A DNA stretch of 28,263 nt, taken from contig URBJ01000020.1 of assembly GCA_900546005.1 (NCBI GenBank), positions 1-28,263 of the forward strand. Reading direction: 5' to 3'. A program made the translations under genes and the position numbers. The number at the start of each line of letters is the position of its first letter. Positions within the stretch are counted from its first letter, which is position 1. The stretch comes from an uncultured Alistipes sp. (GTDB taxonomy: Bacteria > Bacteroidota > Bacteroidia > Bacteroidales > Rikenellaceae). Below are positions 15,846 through 23,574 of the stretch, in pieces. The notes beneath the pieces were generated by a model. That model ran no database searches. It had not been told where the DNA came from and was given only the letters and a program-made list of their open reading frames with translations.

Positions 15846-15875
15846 TTGGCTTTTACAAAAAATTAGCGATCTTTG
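15846..15875 (+). promoter_or_regulatory. Promoter of lspA
   Basis: TTG at 15846-15848 and GATCTTTG at 15868-15875 are separated by 19 bp. The -7 box has G instead of T at its first position. Confidence 0.5.
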
Positions 15876-15902
15876 CGAATCCAACAAATTACCTCGTCTG
15901 GA

Positions 15903-16502
15903 ATGAATAAGAAGAAGATATGGTTGCTGATCGTCGGTTTGTTGCTGCTGGATCAGGTGGTCAAGATATGGATTAAGACACACTTTCTGCTCGATGAGAG
16001 CGTAACGGTTTTCCCGAATTGGTTTTTTATCCGGTTTATCGAAAATCCCGGTGCCGCATTTGGCTTTGAACTGGGAGGTAGCTATGGAAAGCTGATATTG
16101 AGCGTCTTTCGTTTGGTAGCCATCGTGGCTTTAGGCTTTTATATCCGTTATCTGTATAAGAAGAAGGCCCCGGTCGGTGTGACAGTCGGGATTATTCTGA
16201 TTTTTGCGGGAGCTATCGGGAATGTGATCGACAGTGCGTTTTACGGACTGTTGTTTTCCGAGTCAACCTTTACACAAGTGGCGACATTCCTGCCCGAAGG
16301 CGGTGGATATGCCGGTTTTCTGCATGGCAAAGTGGTGGACATGTTGTTCTTCCCGTTGTTTGAGGGAACCTATCCGTCGTGGTTTCCGTGGGTTGGCGGT
16401 GAGGAATTTCTCTTTTTCAGTCCGATCTTCAACTTTGCGGACAGTTATATTACCATCGGGGTGATTTATTTGTTGATCTTCCAGCGCAAATTCTTTAAGT
16501 AG
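15903..16502 (+). CDS. lspA: Lipoprotein signal peptidase II
   Basis: 199 residues from the ATG at 15903. The frame is open 30 bp further up, but those residues overlap the promoter. It is an inner-membrane aspartyl protease that cleaves prolipoproteins just before the lipidated Cys. It has four hydrophobic segments. The family signatures are FIENPGAAFGF, GNVIDSAFYG with the first catalytic Asp, and FNFADSYITIG with the second. The periplasmic loop between the Asp motifs is longer than in E. coli, as in other Bacteroidota. It serves the many lipoproteins of this phylum, two of which are in this window. Confidence 0.95.
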   Translation: MNKKKIWLLIVGLLLLDQVVKIWIKTHFLLDESVTVFPNWFFIRFIENPGAAFGFELGGSYGKLILSVFRLVAIVALGFYIRYLYKKKAPVGVTVGIILIFAGAIGNVIDSAFYGLLFSESTFTQVATFLPEGGGYAGFLHGKVVDMLFFPLFEGTYPSWFPWVGGEEFLFFSPIFNFADSYITIGVIYLLIFQRKFFK

Positions 16503-16526
16503 GCATAGAATTCTAAAAAAAAACAA

Positions 16527-16558
16527 TAAAAATCCGGTTTGTGCCGGATTTTTTTATT
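16527..16558. terminator. Terminator after lspA
   Basis: AATCCGG (16531-16537) pairs with CCGGATT (16544-16550) around TTTGTG, flanked by an A run and a T run. It can work in both directions. Confidence 0.8.
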
Positions 16559-16585
16559 TTTACGGTAGCCTATAAAACTACTTTT

Positions 16586-18661
16586 ATGACCGTAAAGAGA
16601 ATGCTTTGTCTGCTTTTCCTTCTGTGTGTGGGAGAGGCGTGGGGACAGAAGTGGGAAGTCAACTCTGTCCGCAACGATTATGTTTATGTAGCGCATTTCG
16701 ATCGCTTCGAGACGGACAAGGATCGGACGGTCGCGGATGTGACCTTGCGCTTCTTACCCGGGAAGGGCTCGATTCAATACCATGCAGAAAAGGCTTATCT
16801 GCAGGATCGTGAAAGTGGCAAAAAGTACAAGTTGGTCGGTGCCGAGAATTTTGAATTGAACAGTCAGGTCACACTGCCTGAATCGGGTGAATTAAAGGCA
16901 CAGTTTATATTTGAACCGTTGGATAAAGAGGTGAAATGCCTTGATTTTTGCGGATGGGACCCTGCATTTCAGAATACAAGGGGTATTTGGTTATCGGATC
17001 CACCGATGACACTCCCTGCATGGGCCGAAGGCGCATGGATGACGACGGACGGATCGAACCGTTGGATGTGTGGATTTTTTCCTCAGGTGGCCATATGGAA
17101 AAATGATTTCTGGGAGTACGGCGAGGTGACCAAGAAGGGGCGTAACGTATGGGTAGAACTACGGCAAGAGGGTAAGGATACGACGTTCTGTTTGCGAGAA
17201 GGGAACGAGGGAACCCTATTGTTCGGGGTCGACGGCAAAAGGTTCGATACATTGGGTAAGGAGTTCGTTTTCCGTAGCGACGGCGAAGCCTCGACGTGGA
17301 GCTACAATCCCGAAAAGTACAGAGATAAACTGTATAAAAAGGGAACCACGGTAGTTCGGGGTATTTTCGAAGGCTACACTCCGGATCTTGGCTTTACGAC
17401 GGGAAGTATTGTATTCAATGATTTGCTGACGGGTACATGTCATAAGCATACGATCGATATCCGGCCCGACGGCCGTTTCGAGTTGGAGGTAGAACTCGAA
17501 CATCCGCGACATGTAAAAATGGAGCTGAATGATGCTTATAGTGATCAGCTTTTTGTTGTGCCGGGCGATACGCTGATGTGCCGTTTTACGTTGACCGATG
17601 TATTAAATCCTCAGTACTTAAACGCTTTTTTGATACCTAAACGTATGGATAGCTCTCGTTTCATGGGGCGAGCTGCAGAGTACAACATGTATCAGAGTAT
17701 AGCCGGGCAGATGATGCCAAAGGCTGACACGATTTCTGATTGGGAAAAGAGGTGTGTGGAACGGGGTGCAGCCGATGAGTTCAAGGCCGGTATCGACAGA
17801 CGGTTGCAGCTGGTGCAAGATTCGTTGAAAACATTGGCATCTCGATATGCGATCAGTGATTGGACCATGGATCTGTTATGTGCCGAATATACACAAAGAG
17901 AGTATGTTCGTAAGTACTTTTATGTTTTCCCCGTTGAAGAGACGCGTTTTATACCTTCGGACGATTTTGTCGACTATAATCCAAACTATATTCCGTTGCC
18001 GGATGATTATTTTGATTTCTATTCGATGGATTGGATGGATGATCCGCTGATGGTAACCGGTTCTGTTTTTGAAAGTTTGAAGCCTGGTTATCATAGTCCG
18101 ATTTCGCCTTTACGGATTTTTGAGTTCTTAGGAAGGGAAATCAAAAGGACATATGGGGCCCAACGTGCGGTGGATGTTGTGGCGGATAAAATCCGGGCGG
18201 AGCATCCCGGGGTGACAGAAAACCAAATGGATAGTATTGAGCAAACGTTTCTGCATATGGCTGATTCAGACAGGCCATACCATCAGACATATCAGGGGAA
18301 GGATACTTTGGTCAAAAATATGGTTGACCAGTATAGAAACGAATTTCTGAATAAACTGATGAGATTGCAATCAGATAAAAGGAAATGCCTTGAACGGCAA
18401 TACCTCTATTCCCGTATTTACGACACGATGAAGAGTTATGGGCTGGATCGTAATTTGGTCAGTGATTATAGTATGTATCAGATTTTTAAGCGCAACATGT
18501 CGCAGTGCTATTCAGATTCATCGAATCAGTTTATCATGGATCAAATGAGTTGGGTATTGCCCTATATCAAAACACCGTATGTCATCAAACAAGTCATACA
18601 GGATTATGCAGACATATTGGCGTCACGTGGAGTATGTCAGGGAGGCCTTTGTCCGAAGTGA
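16586..18661 (+). CDS. Large secreted protein of the DUF4369/thioredoxin type, N-terminal part of a split gene
   Basis: 691 residues from the ATG at 16586, where MTVKRMLCLLFLLCVG forms a signal peptide ending near AWGQ. The frame is open 45 bp upstream, but that part lies on the terminator. The first 250 residues are beta-rich with many Trp. Then comes a carboxypeptidase-regulatory-like or DUF4369-like beta domain (FTTGSIVFNDLLTGTCHKH to DIRPDGRFELEVELEHPR). The remainder is helical, as in Bacteroidales proteins that end in a thioredoxin domain. Here the frame stops at 18661 after GGLCPK, and the expected thioredoxin domain is found in another frame 38 bp later. Codon use is more AT-rich than in the neighbours, especially after 17500. 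The function is unknown; an envelope location is inferred from the signal peptide. Confidence 0.7.
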   Translation: MTVKRMLCLLFLLCVGEAWGQKWEVNSVRNDYVYVAHFDRFETDKDRTVADVTLRFLPGKGSIQYHAEKAYLQDRESGKKYKLVGAENFELNSQVTLPESGELKAQFIFEPLDKEVKCLDFCGWDPAFQNTRGIWLSDPPMTLPAWAEGAWMTTDGSNRWMCGFFPQVAIWKNDFWEYGEVTKKGRNVWVELRQEGKDTTFCLREGNEGTLLFGVDGKRFDTLGKEFVFRSDGEASTWSYNPEKYRDKLYKKGTTVVRGIFEGYTPDLGFTTGSIVFNDLLTGTCHKHTIDIRPDGRFELEVELEHPRHVKMELNDAYSDQLFVVPGDTLMCRFTLTDVLNPQYLNAFLIPKRMDSSRFMGRAAEYNMYQSIAGQMMPKADTISDWEKRCVERGAADEFKAGIDRRLQLVQDSLKTLASRYAISDWTMDLLCAEYTQREYVRKYFYVFPVEETRFIPSDDFVDYNPNYIPLPDDYFDFYSMDWMDDPLMVTGSVFESLKPGYHSPISPLRIFEFLGREIKRTYGAQRAVDVVADKIRAEHPGVTENQMDSIEQTFLHMADSDRPYHQTYQGKDTLVKNMVDQYRNEFLNKLMRLQSDKRKCLERQYLYSRIYDTMKSYGLDRNLVSDYSMYQIFKRNMSQCYSDSSNQFIMDQMSWVLPYIKTPYVIKQVIQDYADILASRGVCQGGLCPK

Positions 18662-18699
18662 ACCAATAGCAAATTCCGGCAGACGAGTATTTCGAAGAG

Positions 18700-19080
18700 T
18701 TGATTGCACCGTATGCGGGAAATGTGCTCTATATTGATTTCTGGTCGACGGGATGTGCTCCCTGCAAACAAGGTATGATTCGTGCGCGTGAATATGTTGA
18801 GTCAATGAAGGATCGGAAAATCAAATTTCTTTACATTACTTCAGAGGCAGATTCTCCGCTTGGGGCGTATCAAAAATTTCTTGATGAGTATCAGATCAAG
18901 GGAGAACATTTGCGGATAACAAAAGATCAATGGAATTTATTGACTTCCAAATTCGATATTCAAGGTATCCCGCATTGCGTAATTGTGAATAAACGGGGCG
19001 AGGTGGTTGATAACAACTCAGGTCGTTTCCGGAACGTGTCAAGTTGTTTGGAGGCGCTCGATAAGCTGATCGAAGAGTAG
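18700..19080 (+). CDS. Thioredoxin-like domain, C-terminal part of a split gene
   Basis: 126 residues from a TTG at 18700, the first usable start after a TAG at 18667. It carries a thioredoxin fold with the active site WSTGCAPC, then LYITSEADSP and the cis-Pro motif IQGIPHCVIV, and an intact C-terminus. Coding continues upstream of any start codon: the ten codons before 18700 read QIPADEYFEE, the linker normally found before such domains. There is no signal peptide, so translated alone it would sit in the cytoplasm, where this TlpA-like domain would be out of place. The upstream gene uses a different frame and stops at 18661. This is best seen as the detached C-terminus of that gene. Confidence 0.65.
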   Translation: MIAPYAGNVLYIDFWSTGCAPCKQGMIRAREYVESMKDRKIKFLYITSEADSPLGAYQKFLDEYQIKGEHLRITKDQWNLLTSKFDIQGIPHCVIVNKRGEVVDNNSGRFRNVSSCLEALDKLIEE

Positions 19081-19102
19081 AACAGGGCGCTTGCGTGAAA
19101 AC

Positions 19103-19143
19103 AGATTCGGGCTGCCGAAAATATCCGGCAGCCCAAATCTTTT
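19103..19143. terminator. Strong terminator between convergent genes
   Basis: AGATT-C-GGGCTGCCG (19103-19117) pairs with CGGCAGCCC-A-AATCT (19126-19140) with one mismatch and an eight-base loop. T residues follow on the + strand. Up to 19216 there is only a weak TAAACCC/GGGTTTA repeat. Confidence 0.85.
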
Positions 19144-19216
19144 TGTCTATGGATTATCTCTATAAACCCGTTTAGAGTTGATCTTTGGGTTTAGGAATAA
19201 ATTTGGTCCGAGGTAC

Positions 19217-20170
19217 TTAATCTGCTTGTGCAATATTGATTTCGGGACTTGGATTTTTTTCCGGTCTCGAATCGTTTTTGGCTGCATTCGGATCGTTCGA
19301 AGTGCTCGATTTTGCCCGTTGTGGCCGACGTCGCCGATTCGGTCTCCGTCTCGGGGCTGCTTGTTGCGTCGATGTCTCTTGGGACGTTTCCTGTGGCGTC
19401 TCCAGAGGGGCAGTGTTATCGATGGAATTTTCAAGAGAGGCTTTGGAGGAATTGGTCTCCGTCGGTTGTTGCGGCTTTTTCTTTGGTTTGCTTCGTAGAG
19501 CCTGTTGAGGTCCTGTGGAGGATGCTTCGTGTTGCTTTGAGGCCGTTTCTTGAGGTTTCTCTGGATGTGATGTCTTCCGAGATGTTTTTACCTGTGACGT
19601 TTCTTGAGAGCTTTTTTTGACGGGTTGCGTATTGTTCCTTGGAGAGCCTTGATGAGCCTCTTCCTGTTCTTGTGGTGCTTTTTTCGAAGCTCTTTCTCCG
19701 TTGCCTTTTTTGGTCGGTCGACGCTCCTGCTCGCTCTTCTCCGGACGGACAGGATCTCCATACATCTGCAGGGCTCGTCCGTTCCTTACAGAGACCTGCT
19801 TCGCCCGCGGTTTGCGGCGTTTTTTGGGAGATGACGCTTGATTTTTGGAGGCGTTTCCCGAATTTTGTTTTTGACGCTTCGGATTGGCCGGAAACCATCC
19901 TTTGCGGACGCGTTCCTGCTGTTCGAAAAGCTCTTTGATCGTCCAGAATGAGGAGAAGGCAAATACGCCGGCCAAAGCTCCCACCAATACGTTATCGGTT
20001 GCCAGCGAACCGGCGACACCTCCGAGTCCGAGCAGCAGGAAAATCCACCAGCACCGGGTGCCCCAATAGTATTCGGCCTTGATGACGACCGGATGAAAAA
20101 GTCCTATGATCAAAAACGTGGCGATCCCAATGACCAGCCCGAGTAGGTTGTGTTCCGTTAAAAAATCCAT
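19217..20170 (-). CDS. DUF4491 membrane protein with a long disordered basic tail
   Basis: 317 residues from the ATG at 20170. The frame is open 69 bp further, but MDFLTEHNLLGLVIGI is the family start. Residues 1-100 are a textbook DUF4491 domain: three hydrophobic segments with FHPVVIKAEYYWGTRCWW between the first two and FAFSSFWTIKELFEQ at the end. Known members are about 100 residues with no known function. Here about 210 residues follow, almost without hydrophobics. They are rich in Lys, Arg, Gln, Ser, Thr and Pro, with basic clusters such as SPKKRRKPRAK and RRRPNRRRRPQRAK. The tail is predicted to be disordered and could bind nucleic acid or membrane lipids; that is inference. It is the last gene of the nadC-peptidase-DUF4491 group, 43 bp after the peptidase. 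Confidence 0.85.
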   Translation of the reverse strand: MDFLTEHNLLGLVIGIATFLIIGLFHPVVIKAEYYWGTRCWWIFLLLGLGGVAGSLATDNVLVGALAGVFAFSSFWTIKELFEQQERVRKGWFPANPKRQKQNSGNASKNQASSPKKRRKPRAKQVSVRNGRALQMYGDPVRPEKSEQERRPTKKGNGERASKKAPQEQEEAHQGSPRNNTQPVKKSSQETSQVKTSRKTSHPEKPQETASKQHEASSTGPQQALRSKPKKKPQQPTETNSSKASLENSIDNTAPLETPQETSQETSTQQAAPRRRPNRRRRPQRAKSSTSNDPNAAKNDSRPEKNPSPEINIAQAD

Positions 20171-20213
20171 TGTGTTTTCAGTGTTTTGTTGTGAGTTACG
20201 AGACTTGGTCGCT

Positions 20214-22361
20214 TTACAGATGGGTCCGGATGAATTCAATGCAGCGTTCGATCAGGTGGTGGCGCGAGGAGCCCATGCTGTGGTTCTGATCGGGATAGAT
20301 CTGCATTTCGAACGGACGGTCTGCTGCCGTCAGGCGTGCGACCATTTCGTAGGTGTTTTGAATGTGTACATTGTCGTCGGCAGTCCCGTGAGCGATCAGG
20401 AGCTTGCCTTTCAGTCGGTCTGCCATCCCGATCGGCGAATTGTCGTCATAGCCTGCGGCGTTTTCCGACGGGGAACCGTTGTATCGTTCCGTGTAGACCG
20501 TGTCATAGTAGCGCCATGACGTTACAGGGGCGACGGCTATGGCTACTCGGAATAGGTCGTTACCCCGCAAAATGCAGTTGAGGGCCATAAATCCTCCGTA
20601 GCTCCATCCGTAAATGCCTATCCGGGCAGCATCCACGTAGGGTAGTTCGCTCAAATAGCGTGCCGCTTCGATCTGGTCCTCTGTCTCGTAGCGTCCGAGC
20701 TGCCCGTAGGTACACTTTTTGAAGGCCTCGCCGCGGAAACCTGTACCCCGTCCGTCAACGCATGCCACGATGTAGCCCTCCTGAGCCAGCACTTCGGTCC
20801 ACTCCATCTCCCATTGGTCGGCAACACGCTGCGAGCCCGGTCCGCTGTATTGGGTCATCAGCACCGGATACCGTTGGGTCGAATCGAAATCGATCGGACG
20901 GATCAGATAACCGTTGAGCTCGTCGCCGTTTTTCGTGCGGAACGTGAAGAACTGTTTGGTCGGAAGTTGCAGCTGTTGCAACTTGTCGCGAAGTGCGGCG
21001 TTATCCTCCAGTGTCCGTACCGTTTCGCCATTGGCCCGATGCAAGGTGACCCGTTCGGGAGTCGTTGCGTTCGAAAAGTAGCTGAGGTAATAGCGGAATC
21101 CTTCGGAGGGTACGATCCGGTAGGTTCCGTTGTCTTCGGTCAGCTGTTTTTTCTGTGAGCCGTCGCAACGGATCGAGTAGAGGTTACGGCGCAGGGGTGA
21201 GGTCTCGGTCGAAAGGTAATAGATCCGGTCGTCACCGAATCCGACCATCTCGGTCACCTCCCATTCGCCTTCGGTGATCCGGTTCAGGAATCCTTTGCGG
21301 ATGCTGTACAGATAGAGGTGCATGTATCCGTCCCGTTCGCTGCGGACAACCATGCGGTCGCCGTCGGGCAGAAACGTAACGGTCGACCGGTCGGGTAGCT
21401 CGACATAGCGGTCGTTCTGCTCCTCGTAGATCGTTTTCTGGCTGCCATCCTTGCGGCAGAGGATGACTTCAAACCGGTTTTGCTTCCGGTTCAGTCGGTA
21501 ATAGGCCAACTCTCCGGATGGCGTCCAACGAAGGTGAGGAATGTATTGGTCGGTTTCCGTTCCGGTCTCTATTTTCGACTGCTTGCCGGAGTGCAGGTCG
21601 ATGCAGTGCAGTTCGACGATCGAGTTCTGTTCACCGGCTTTGGGATATTTGTAGGTGTAGGTCTGGGGGTAGAGTGCTCCGTCGAAACGGGTCATTTCGT
21701 ACTCTTTGACCCGGCTCTCGTCGAACCGCAACCATGCGATGCGGCGTCCGTCGGGCGACCATTCGTAAGCGCGTGCAAAGGCAAACTCCTCTTCATAGAC
21801 CCAATCCGGGACGCCGTTGATGATCCGGTTTCGCACTCCGTCGAACGTGAGTTGCTGTTCCTCTCCGGATTCGATCCGGGTGACGAACAGGTTGTTGTCC
21901 CGGACGAAGGCAACCCGGGTGCCGTCGGGAGAAAAGGTAGCCTGTTGTTGTGCTCCGGCTTCGGAGAGCGGTTTCAGCTCTTTTTGCCGGATGTCGTAGA
22001 TCCAATATTCGGCCGTAAACGATCGCCGATAGATGGGAGTAATCTGCGTGGTGAGCAGCAGGTATTTTTCGTTCGGACCGATCGCATAATCTTCGACCTG
22101 AATGGCCGGTGAAACCGCTCCGCCGTCGAAGAGTACCGTGCTGTCCGTTCCGGTTTGATAGTCGTATCTGACAATCCGATTCTCTTCGAGGGTCGTATAA
22201 TGTTTTCCGTCGGCCGTACTGCGCCCGCCCTTTACGCTTTTTGGGGTAAACTCGCCTCTTCGGATCGCATCGTATCCGAAGTGGGGCGATGAACCGTAAG
22301 AGAGAGTCGCAAGTATCGCCATACCGAAAACTAAAAAAGTTTGGAGAATCGTTTGTGTCAT
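20214..22361 (-). CDS. Dipeptidyl peptidase IV (S9B serine peptidase)
   Basis: 715 residues. The N-terminal signal peptide ends near SYGSS, and the protein is periplasmic. Residues 40-470 form a beta-propeller with the double-Glu motif WVYEEEF that binds the substrate N-terminus. An alpha/beta hydrolase domain follows, with the nucleophile Ser587 in GWSYGG, Asp662 in GTADDNVH and His694 in DQNHSM. It removes X-Pro or X-Ala dipeptides from peptide N-termini, supporting the peptide utilisation typical of Bacteroidales. Its start codon lies only 3 bp after the nadC stop, so the two are co-transcribed. Confidence 0.93.
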   Translation of the reverse strand: MTQTILQTFLVFGMAILATLSYGSSPHFGYDAIRRGEFTPKSVKGGRSTADGKHYTTLEENRIVRYDYQTGTDSTVLFDGGAVSPAIQVEDYAIGPNEKYLLLTTQITPIYRRSFTAEYWIYDIRQKELKPLSEAGAQQQATFSPDGTRVAFVRDNNLFVTRIESGEEQQLTFDGVRNRIINGVPDWVYEEEFAFARAYEWSPDGRRIAWLRFDESRVKEYEMTRFDGALYPQTYTYKYPKAGEQNSIVELHCIDLHSGKQSKIETGTETDQYIPHLRWTPSGELAYYRLNRKQNRFEVILCRKDGSQKTIYEEQNDRYVELPDRSTVTFLPDGDRMVVRSERDGYMHLYLYSIRKGFLNRITEGEWEVTEMVGFGDDRIYYLSTETSPLRRNLYSIRCDGSQKKQLTEDNGTYRIVPSEGFRYYLSYFSNATTPERVTLHRANGETVRTLEDNAALRDKLQQLQLPTKQFFTFRTKNGDELNGYLIRPIDFDSTQRYPVLMTQYSGPGSQRVADQWEMEWTEVLAQEGYIVACVDGRGTGFRGEAFKKCTYGQLGRYETEDQIEAARYLSELPYVDAARIGIYGWSYGGFMALNCILRGNDLFRVAIAVAPVTSWRYYDTVYTERYNGSPSENAAGYDDNSPIGMADRLKGKLLIAHGTADDNVHIQNTYEMVARLTAADRPFEMQIYPDQNHSMGSSRHHLIERCIEFIRTHL

Positions 22362-22364
22362 GGG

Positions 22365-23225
22365 TTATTCGTCTGCTTTACAGGCTTTGAGGCTCATGTC
22401 GAGGCTTCGTATCTGGTGGGTCAGCGCGCCGACCGAGATGAAGTCCACTCCGCAGGCTGCATATTCACGCAGGTTGGCGAGCGTAATTCCGCCTGAGGAT
22501 TCGGTCTCACACCGTCCGCCGACCAGCTCAACGGCTTGTCGGGTCATTTCGGGCGTGAAGTTGTCGAACATGATGCGGTCGACGCCCAGACTTACCGCCT
22601 CGCGTACGTCGTCGAGCGTACGGGTCTCTACCTCGATCGGGAGGTTTTTGTTTTTGGCTTTCAGGTACTCTTTCGCCTTGTTGACGGCGGCGGTGATGCC
22701 ACCCGCGAAATCGATGTGGTTGTCCTTGAGCAGAATCATGTCGAAAAGTCCCATCCGGTGGTTGCCACCACCACCCAAGTGTACGGCCATCTTGTCCAGA
22801 ACGCGCATGCCGGGTGTGGTTTTTCGGGTGTCGATCACTTTGGTCTTCAGGCCCTCGAGCTCCTTGACGTAGACGGCAGTCTGGGTGGCGACACCGCTCA
22901 TACGCTGCATGATGTTGAGCAGAATCCGTTCGGCCTGCAGCAGCGAGATCAGGCGCCCCTCGACATAAAAGGCAATGTCGCCCGGACGGACATGTGAACC
23001 GTCTTCGATCCGTTTGTCGAGTTTGACATCGGGGTCGAGTCTGCGGAGTACGATTTCGGCGATCTCGACTCCGGCAAGAATGCCTTCTTGTTTGATGAGC
23101 AGTTTCATGCGGCCGCGTTCGTCGTGCGGAATGCAGCAGAGCGAAGTGTGGTCGCCGTCGCCTATATCTTCACGGATAGCCAGTTCGATCAAGTCGTTGA
23201 CGAACGGAATGTATTCTTTTTTCAT
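22365..23225 (-). CDS. nadC: Nicotinate-nucleotide pyrophosphorylase (carboxylating)
   Basis: 286 residues. It converts quinolinate and phosphoribosyl pyrophosphate to nicotinate mononucleotide in NAD synthesis. The family motifs are seen: AIREDIGDGDHTS near the start, ERILLNIMQRMSGVAT, IDTRKTTPGMR, and the phosphate-binding HLGGGGNHRMGL. Then come KDNHI, IEVETRTLDD and the C-terminal ETESSGGITLANL. Length and order are normal. It leads the - strand operon, with a -7 box 32 bp upstream. nadA and nadB are not in the window. Confidence 0.95.
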   Translation of the reverse strand: MKKEYIPFVNDLIELAIREDIGDGDHTSLCCIPHDERGRMKLLIKQEGILAGVEIAEIVLRRLDPDVKLDKRIEDGSHVRPGDIAFYVEGRLISLLQAERILLNIMQRMSGVATQTAVYVKELEGLKTKVIDTRKTTPGMRVLDKMAVHLGGGGNHRMGLFDMILLKDNHIDFAGGITAAVNKAKEYLKAKNKNLPIEVETRTLDDVREAVSLGVDRIMFDNFTPEMTRQAVELVGGRCETESSGGITLANLREYAACGVDFISVGALTHQIRSLDMSLKACKADE

Positions 23226-23256
23226 TTTTCAGTTTTTGAAGGGTGTTTTCGGTGAA

Positions 23257-23264
23257 CAAAGGTA
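23257..23264 (-). promoter_or_regulatory. -7 box of nadC
   Basis: On the - strand TACCTTTG matches TAnnTTTG exactly, 32 bp before the nadC start. No TTG is seen at the expected -33 position. Confidence 0.5.
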
Positions 23265-23339
23265 AGAAATATTTGCGGAAGGAGGATGTTGTCGGGAGAT
23301 ATGATGCGGGATCGCTCTATAAATGAGCCGAAAATTTCC

Positions 23340-23366
23340 TTGTTTTTATAAAAAAACGTACCTTTG
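23340..23366 (+). promoter_or_regulatory. Promoter of the ilv operon
   Basis: TACCTTTG (23359-23366) is an exact -7 box, with TTG at 23340-23342, 16 bp upstream. It leaves a leader of about 200 nt before ilvD, long for this genome. This makes control in the leader possible. Confidence 0.5.
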
Positions 23367-23380
23367 TCGGATATAATCGG

Positions 23381-23554
23381 GTGAGAAAAGCGTTTGTTCG
23401 GGTTTTGCAAGAGGGATATTTCCGAAACGATCTTGCTGATATTCGGTGTGTTGTGTGGGAGAAAGTGCGTTTGAATATCATAAACCGCGAAAAACCGGAT
23501 GCGACGAATAAAACCGTTTGCCTTAATTTCGCACCGATGAAGTATAACGAGTAG
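23381..23554 (+). CDS. Possible 57-residue leader frame upstream of ilvD
   Basis: A frame opens with GTG about 15 bp after the promoter box and runs 57 codons to a TAG 20 bp before ilvD. It reads [17 protein letters not shown] at the start and ends NFAPMKYNE. It contains scattered Val, Leu and Ile codons but no run of them, so it is not a classical attenuation peptide. No good ribosome-binding site is visible. It may be chance. Confidence 0.25.
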   Translation: MRKAFVRVLQEGYFRNDLADIRCVVWEKVRLNIINREKPDATNKTVCLNFAPMKYNE

Positions 23555-23574
23555 AATTAAAAGCATATAGAATC

